From positions 1 through 13,293 of the forward strand of contig CANNLO010000099.1 of assembly GCA_947505055.1 (NCBI GenBank): 13,293 nt of DNA. The letters run 5' to 3'. The notes beneath the pieces were generated by a model. That model was given only the letters and a program-made list of their open reading frames with translations. It searched no databases and had not been told where the DNA came from. Made by a program: the position numbers and the translations under genes. This DNA comes from Methylococcaceae bacterium (GTDB taxonomy: Bacteria; Pseudomonadota; Gammaproteobacteria; Methylococcales; Methylomonadaceae). How positions within the stretch are numbered: the first letter of the stretch is position 1; each line of letters begins with the position of its first letter. Below are positions 7,035 through 13,293 of the stretch, one piece after another.

Positions 7035-8237
7035 ATGAATAATATTATCAGTCTAAAGTTTTTTGAACAACCCAAACCAATTTCTACAATAGGATTATTA
7101 TCAAGCAATCTGGTGTCAATTAGCCCGATTCTAGAAATAATGGAGGAGATGCGGCAGGGTCGTATGGTAGTGTTGCTAGATGATGAAGATCGGGAAAATG
7201 AGGGCGATTTAGTCATGGCCGCACAATTTGTCACACCTGCAGATATCAACTTCATGTCGAAAAATGGTCGTGGACTCATCTGCCTGACGATAACAGAAGA
7301 GCGTGGCAAGCAGCTTAACTTAGAACCCATGGTAACGAATAATGGCACTAAGTTGGGTACTAATTTCACAGTGTCTATTGAGGCTGCAGATGGTGTTACT
7401 ACCGGCATTTCTGCTGCAGATAGGGCGCATACTATTCAGACTGCAGCCCATGTCAATGCTAGGCCGGTAGATATTGTTAGCCCAGGACATGTATTCCCTC
7501 TAATTGCACAAAAAGGTGGAGTATTGGTAAGGGCAGGGCATACCGAAGCCGGTTGTGATATTGCCAAACTGGCAGGCCTTGAACCTGCGGCTGTAATTTG
7601 TGAAATTCTCAAAGATAATGGTGAAATGGCACGCTTGCCTGATTTACTTGAGTTTGCCAAAGAACATGAACTTAAAGTTGGTACCATTGCCGATTTGATT
7701 AAATATCGTAGTCAGAACGAGCGCCTAGTAACGCGAGTTACAGAGCGAGTGATTCAAACTGCTTTTGGTCAATTTAATTTGATTGCATACCATGATTCAA
7801 CTTCCAATGAAACTCATCTTGCCTTAGTAAAAGGTGATGTTATTTCAAATAAAAGTGTGTTAGTTCGTGTACATGAGCCTTTGTCGGTATTCGATTTACT
7901 TGATGCCAGTAGCAAGAGCCACAGTTGGAGCTTGCCACATGCCATGCAGACGATATGCGAAGCAAAATCTGGCATTATCGTGATGCTAAGGCGTGATGAA
8001 AATAGTCAGGATCTTATTAATGCAATTAAATCAGCAGATCACCGAGTTAGTAATACATATACGCTAAAAGATTATGGTATTGGGGCGCAGATATTACGTG
8101 ATTTAGGTGTGGTAAAAATGTGTCTCATGGGTGAGTCACGTAAAATACCAAGTATGGCGGGATTCGGACTGGAGGTTACGGATTTTATAGAGTATCCGTC
8201 TGATTCATTCGCAGATGGAATGTTTGCTTACTTGTAG
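7035..8237 (+). CDS. ribB: 3,4-dihydroxy-2-butanone 4-phosphate synthase with degenerate GTP cyclohydrolase II-like domain
   Basis: A 400-residue RibBA-shaped protein. The N-terminal half is an intact DHBP synthase, making the four-carbon riboflavin precursor from ribulose 5-phosphate: [11 protein letters not shown] at 49-59, [12 protein letters not shown], and [12 protein letters not shown] from residue 166. The C-terminal half (about 225-400) has the GTP cyclohydrolase II fold pattern but not its chemistry. Where active enzymes carry VRVHSECLTGD and a CDCG zinc site, this one reads [17 protein letters not shown] (277-293) with no Cys, and the RQEGRGIG loop is replaced by LRRDENSQD. It is therefore expected to be RibB only. 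Such RibBX proteins are known in several proteobacteria. The first 27 residues extend beyond the usual start; ATG 7035 has a poor ribosome binding site and GTG 7113 is an alternative. Confidence 0.9.
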   Translation: MNNIISLKFFEQPKPISTIGLLSSNLVSISPILEIMEEMRQGRMVVLLDDEDRENEGDLVMAAQFVTPADINFMSKNGRGLICLTITEERGKQLNLEPMVTNNGTKLGTNFTVSIEAADGVTTGISAADRAHTIQTAAHVNARPVDIVSPGHVFPLIAQKGGVLVRAGHTEAGCDIAKLAGLEPAAVICEILKDNGEMARLPDLLEFAKEHELKVGTIADLIKYRSQNERLVTRVTERVIQTAFGQFNLIAYHDSTSNETHLALVKGDVISNKSVLVRVHEPLSVFDLLDASSKSHSWSLPHAMQTICEAKSGIIVMLRRDENSQDLINAIKSADHRVSNTYTLKDYGIGAQILRDLGVVKMCLMGESRKIPSMAGFGLEVTDFIEYPSDSFADGMFAYL

Positions 8238-8257
8238 ATTTATAGGCAGGATCTACA
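8233..8257 (+). other. Small inverted repeat at the ribB stop codon
   Basis: TGTAGAT (8233-8239), which includes the ribB stop, pairs perfectly with ATCTACA (8251-8257) around an 11-base loop. No T-run follows, so it is at best a weak or factor-dependent terminator or a messenger-end stabiliser. The next gene starts 83 bases later. Confidence 0.4.
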
Positions 8258-8339
8258 TTAAGTAATAAATTGAATCAAAATTCCTCCTCTTTTATGAGAA
8301 CTGTATGTTAATCGTATTAAATTCGAATGTAGGATAATC

Positions 8340-8795
8340 ATGTGCGATGAAAAGATTAAACGTATTATCAACATTCAACCTGAGATCATTCGATCCAAAG
8401 AACAAGAATACTACCAGAAACTAGAAGCTGAAATAATTAGCCAAATTGAGCAATTGCCACCCTTAAAAGATGAAGACTGGGGGAAAATTAATTTTTTACT
8501 TCAAAGTGAAGGAAGTCTTTTTCATCAGGCCCAAGCTGCTAAATTTAAAGCCGTTTTGAATATCTTAGAACCAGCACGAAATACTGCCGCATGGACAGCT
8601 AAGGATGACCAACTGGCCTATGATATGTATGTAAAGAGCTATCGTGAAGCGCTGGACTATCTTCTACGCGCGGAGTGCCTATTGGGACACGTGGAAGAGG
8701 CTGAATATGCGCTAATTGAAAAATTCGACATTGATAAAGTGCAGAAGCTAGAAATTTATCTATCCTGGCTAAAAAGACGCTTTGCCATTAATTAG
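8340..8795 (+). CDS. Hypothetical helical protein
   Basis: A 151-residue protein I do not recognise. It has no membrane segment or signal peptide, and it is strongly helical and charged. An N-terminal stretch (residues 10-45) is rich in Glu, Lys and Gln with a heptad-like look; a central WTAKDDQLAYDMYVKSYREA precedes LDYLLRAECLLGHVEEAEYALIEKFD (given as two pieces, LDYLLRAECLLGH and VEEAEYALIEKFD), and it ends in a basic WLKRRFAIN. The DYLLRAECLLGH stretch superficially recalls helical-repeat proteins, but one copy is not enough for a call. AGGA lies before the ATG. It stands 102 bases after ribB and is convergent with dimethylamine dehydrogenase, so it may be its own unit. Coding is supported by length, start site and normal composition. 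Confidence 0.65.
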   Translation: MCDEKIKRIINIQPEIIRSKEQEYYQKLEAEIISQIEQLPPLKDEDWGKINFLLQSEGSLFHQAQAAKFKAVLNILEPARNTAAWTAKDDQLAYDMYVKSYREALDYLLRAECLLGHVEEAEYALIEKFDIDKVQKLEIYLSWLKRRFAIN

Positions 8796-8990
8796 CTTCT
8801 AGGATGTTTAGTTGCTAATGTATTTTAGCCCAATAAAACTATCACTATTCAAAAAGATACCAATTCTTTGTTAGCGTAAGATGTATTACAGATCGTGTTC
8901 AACCTCACAATTATTGTCGGGTTTGTGTAACTACTCCCCAAAAATAACTATTAACTAAATCAGCTTCTTTTCTTTTAGCATTTGGGGCAG

Positions 8991-9030
8991 TAAAAATAAC
9001 GGGGGCTACATTTCTGTAGCCCCCGTTATT
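8991..9030 (-). terminator. Intrinsic terminator of dimethylamine dehydrogenase (possibly bidirectional)
   Basis: AATAACGGGGGCTACA at 8995-9010 and TGTAGCCCCCGTTATT at 9015-9030 form a perfect 16-base-pair stem with a four-base TTTC loop. On the minus strand the stem is followed by a T-run (complement of A 8992-8996), placing an intrinsic terminator 31 bases beyond the stop of the dehydrogenase gene. On the plus strand the following GTTATTGTTT is weaker but could also end transcription from 8340-8795. Confidence 0.85.
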
Positions 9031-9060
9031 GTTTCAAGACTCTAAGGTTTACTTAGAAGC

Positions 9061-11655
<2,595 letters not shown>

Positions 11656-12039
11656 CTAACTTCCGAAAGGAGCAGCTACATCCTGCCCTATTCTAATGGC
11701 GAAAGTCTTTTGGACTTTTTCTATAGTATTCCAAGTGCCTTTAAAACCGGCCTCAACAAAAAAGGTGTCTCCACCTACAAATGTTTTAGACTCACCACCA
11801 CTTTCAGTGAGGATAGCTTTACCCTTAAACATGTGAACTAATTCATCCGCATTATAAGTTACTTGGTAAGTCCCTGGCATAGCTTCCCAATAGCCTGTGA
11901 GAAATTTGCCGTCAGCTGGAGCATGTTCAATCCAGGTTTTCATGCTTGGCGATCCTTGGACTGGAACCCACCCACCAAGATTGTCTGTAATAGGTGCTGT
12001 GTTGGGCACGTCAAACTTTCCAAACGAAACTATTTTCAT
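11656..12039 (-). CDS. Cupin_3 (DUF861) domain protein
   Basis: A 127-residue single-domain cupin. The pattern GYWEAMPGTYQVTYNADELVHMF, written in two pieces as GYWEAMPGTYQV and TYNADELVHMF, then GKAILTESGG, FVGGDTFFVEAGFKGTW and NTIEKVQKTFAI follows the cupin_3/COG3450 group: a tryptophan-glycine strand, D-E on the first metal strand, GD in the turn and G-W near the end. These cytoplasmic beta-barrels include ureidoglycine aminohydrolase-like and many uncharacterised small proteins, so no substrate is assigned. AGGAG lies nine bases upstream of the ATG. It is transcribed away from the inverted-repeat segment and the SnoaL-like gene, suggesting the two small genes once shared a divergent regulator. 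Its own terminator follows. Confidence 0.85.
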   Translation of the reverse strand: MKIVSFGKFDVPNTAPITDNLGGWVPVQGSPSMKTWIEHAPADGKFLTGYWEAMPGTYQVTYNADELVHMFKGKAILTESGGESKTFVGGDTFFVEAGFKGTWNTIEKVQKTFAIRIGQDVAAPFGS

Positions 12040-12116
12040 TTAATATCTCCTAAGATTACTTTTTAAAAAGGGTTTTAGACAAATCATCTTGAATAGAATG
12101 ATTTATTACCAATAAT

Positions 12117-12172
12117 TTACCTTATTCTTAATATCAGTAAATACCCACTAAGGGTTAGCCCTTATGTGTTAG
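12117..12172 (+). repeat. Left arm of the 56-base inverted repeat
   Basis: Reads TTACCTTATTCTTAATATCA onwards and matches the reverse complement of 12488-12543 except at two positions. It contains a near-palindrome TAAGGGTTAGCCCTTA at 12149-12164. It lies upstream of the cupin gene, so it may overlap that gene's upstream control region. Confidence 0.9.
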
Positions 12173-12201
12173 TTTGGCGTGCTAAACCATTGTATCTATG
12201 A

Positions 12202-12505
12202 ATGTTAGGTTTCGATGCGAATCATAGTTTAGATTTATCAGATGCTCTTGATGATTTCCTAAGCAAGCACAAATTACTATAAGTTAGATGGTGGGTATTA
12301 TTGCTAATGCGAGAAGGTACTTTAACCCCAACTTTTTTGTAATTTGCTGCAAAAGCTGTGGTTAGAAGAGTAACCATGATTGGTCTTATTGATGGCTTAG
12401 AAAGAGAAGGCCTTGTGGTTAAGATTGGTAGATGACATTGATCGCAGAAAATATTCAATTAAGCCAACTTCACCTGGCCAAGCTAAGCTAACACATAAGG
12501 GTTAA
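12202..12505 (+). pseudogene. Degenerate MarR-family transcriptional regulator
   Basis: Read from ATG 12202, the frame gives LDLSDALDDFLSKH, a stop at 12280-12282, then VRWWVLLLMREGTLTPTFL, a second stop at 12340-12342, then VTMIGLIDGLEREGLVVKI. After a one-base frame change near 12424-12431 it continues DDIDRRKYSIKPTSPGQAKL and ends at TAA 12503-12505. The order of pieces matches a MarR winged-helix domain: dimerisation helix, W-V-LL-REG helix, T-GLIDGLE-EGLV recognition helix, and the D-DRR wing followed by a TP-G-like stretch. Two stops and a frameshift show it is dead, assuming the sequence is accurate. The C-terminal dimerisation helix is missing, because the last codons already lie in the right inverted-repeat arm. 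Recognition is by eye but the fit of several blocks in order makes chance unlikely. Confidence 0.8.
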
Positions 12506-12543
12506 CCCTTAGAGGGTATTTACTGATATTAAGAATAAGGTAA
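12488..12543 (-). repeat. Right arm of the 56-base inverted repeat
   Basis: Inverted copy of 12117-12172. It contains a perfect 16-base palindrome, TAAGGGTTAACCCTTA, at 12496-12511, where the left arm has one changed base. The stop codon of the broken MarR gene (12503-12505) lies inside this palindrome. Confidence 0.9.
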
Positions 12544-12567
12544 TATTTTTGCTTAAATTTTTGTTAC

Positions 12568-12595
12568 CTATTTAATTAGTTACCTAATTAAATAG
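12568..12595. promoter_or_regulatory. Perfect palindromic operator candidate upstream of the SnoaL-like gene
   Basis: CTATTTAATTAG (12568-12579) and CTAATTAAATAG (12584-12595) are exact inverted repeats around TTAC. A plausible weak promoter, TTGTTA (12561-12566) with TAATTA (12585-12590) at 18-base spacing, would place the palindrome over the spacer and -10 element, the usual position for a repressor. The AT-rich, two-fold symmetrical form suits a MarR- or TetR-type dimer. The promoter assignment is inference. Confidence 0.5.
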
Positions 12596-12656
12596 CTTAT
12601 TTAAAGACTATCAAATATAACTGTATTTTTAGATGTAAATACCTGGAGAAATTGAA

Positions 12657-13043
12657 ATGAGCAATAATATTAAATCTATCATTGAGGCTGCCAATTTGGC
12701 GTGGAATCAAGCACTAAATTCCGGCAACACAAAATCACTAGCAGCGCTCTATGCAGAAAATGCAATGCTATCCCCAGGAAACGGCAGGACGCTAGTTGGG
12801 CGTATCGAAATTGAGAATTTATTCAAATCGTTTATTGAAAATGGGGTACATAACCATACCCTAGAGGTCATCAAAGTTGGTGAGGATGAGAAAGTAATTT
12901 ACCAAGTTTCCAAATGGAACGCAAATGGGGCAGAATCTAATGGAACCCCGACCACTTTTGGAGGAATTACGACGAGTGTATTGGAGCAAGATCAAGATGG
13001 TAAATGGCTGACACGTTCACATGTGTGGAATACTGAAAATTAA
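12657..13043 (+). CDS. SnoaL/NTF2-like (DUF4440-type) protein
   Basis: A 128-residue cone-shaped alpha+beta barrel protein of the SnoaL/ketosteroid-isomerase-like superfamily. Visible pattern: an N-terminal helix pair ending WNQALNSGNTKSLAALYAENA, quoted as WNQALNSGNT and KSLAALYAENA, the loop MLSPGNGRTLVGRIEIENLF typical of this group, then strands around LEVIKVGEDEKVIYQVSKW and a final VLEQDQDGKWLTRSHVWN. Members serve as isomerases, hydrolases or ligand binders; the active residues vary, so no substrate is assigned. TGGAGA lies eight bases before the ATG. It is transcribed away from the cupin gene across the inverted-repeat segment, and the palindrome at 12568-12595 probably controls it. 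Confidence 0.85.
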   Translation: MSNNIKSIIEAANLAWNQALNSGNTKSLAALYAENAMLSPGNGRTLVGRIEIENLFKSFIENGVHNHTLEVIKVGEDEKVIYQVSKWNANGAESNGTPTTFGGITTSVLEQDQDGKWLTRSHVWNTEN

Positions 13044-13293
13044 ATAGACTGTTTAGGGGGGGGCGATGAAGATCGCGTAATGATGAATCTTGCATGTTTA
13101 GGAGACCTATCATTGCCTGGAGATGTCGGATGGCTTGCCTGCAAAGGTGCCTCTACATAATTAAAATTTATACCTCTAAATTACAAAGTGGATTGTTAAA
13201 AGGACATGCATTTTCTCATCATTATTCATTGATTTTTTTAAGTGGTTTTATTTTTAATATGGGGGACGACACCATAGATAACCCAGTGTATTA
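13044..13293. other. Right end of window, no convincing gene
   Basis: After the SnoaL-like stop there is a run of eight G at 13056-13063 followed by ATG-rich sequence. The longest reading on the plus strand there is a 25-codon frame (13083-13160, MNLACLGDLSLPG then a stop at TAA), which has no supporting homology I recognise. A possible ATG at 13259 runs off the edge without a ribosome binding site. I see no terminator. Confidence 0.4.

Larger units (their letters stand above)
12117..12543. mobile_element. 427-base segment bounded by 56-base inverted repeats, MITE-like, carrying a dead regulator gene
   Basis: Positions 12117-12172 and 12488-12543 are inverted copies of each other, matching at 54 of 56 positions, with outer ends TTACC and GGTAA. 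The 315 bases between them contain most of a broken MarR-family gene. Size and long terminal inverted repeats recall a miniature inverted-repeat element. However, no clear target-site duplication flanks the ends (left flank ends ATAAT, right flank begins TATTT), and no transposase is present. The alternative is a local inverted duplication of a regulatory region. Which of the two holds is not decided by this sequence alone. Confidence 0.55.

Noticed and set aside
7007..7408. 133-codon minus-strand frame across the folE2/ribB junction
   Set aside because: It overlaps the conserved DHBP synthase catalytic region on the opposite strand and resembles nothing known to me.
12222..12458. 78-codon minus-strand frame inside the inverted repeat
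   Set aside because: The plus strand here gives ordered MarR-family blocks; the antisense reading does not.
13083..13160. 25-codon frame after the SnoaL-like gene
   Set aside because: It is too short, has no ribosome binding site I trust and no similarity to a known peptide.

Overview
The window comes from a methylamine-using methylotroph with fairly low G+C. It carries N-methylglutamate synthase (mgsABC), a dimethylamine dehydrogenase, an APC-type permease, and folE2, which feeds folate and possibly methanopterin synthesis. This suits a betaproteobacterial methylotroph of the Methylotenera/Methylophilus kind; a gammaproteobacterium such as Methylophaga is not excluded. The taxonomic call is inference from gene content and base composition only.

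Layout. (1) 1-2217 (+): the 3' end of mgsA, then mgsB and mgsC, tightly packed or overlapping. (2) 2218-2553: a non-coding gap with a long imperfect stem-loop ending in a T-run. (3) 2554-5906 (+): three very small membrane proteins, an ethanolamine-permease-like APC transporter, a membrane-anchored protein of unknown function and a TM2-like small membrane protein, probably one operon ending at a terminator near 6071-6118. (4) 6240-8237 (+): folE2 and a ribB whose C-terminal GTP cyclohydrolase II-like domain has lost its zinc cysteines, 3 bases apart. (5) 8340-8795 (+): a helical protein of unknown function. (6) 9061-11271 (-): dimethylamine dehydrogenase, bounded downstream by a 16-bp perfect terminator stem. 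(7) 11656-12039 (-): a cupin_3 protein with its own terminator. (8) 12117-12543: a 427-base segment bounded by 56-base inverted repeats (54 of 56 matching), enclosing a broken MarR-family regulator gene. (9) 12657-13043 (+): a SnoaL/NTF2-like protein behind a perfect 12-bp-arm palindrome. (10) 13044 to the end: no convincing gene.

How the genes fit together. Dimethylamine dehydrogenase would turn dimethylamine into methylamine and formaldehyde. Methylamine would enter the N-methylglutamate pathway, for which only mgsABC is in the window; gmaS, mgdABCD and the electron-transfer flavoprotein genes must lie elsewhere. The permease with its small membrane partners, directly downstream of mgs on the same strand, is a candidate uptake system for a methylated amine or related amine; this is inferred from position and family. 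FolE2 and RibB supply early intermediates for pterin and flavin cofactors, which fits the flavin-dependent MgsC and dimethylamine dehydrogenase. The right-hand end (cupin, inverted repeat with dead MarR gene, SnoaL-like gene) looks like an accessory locus that has lost its local regulator.
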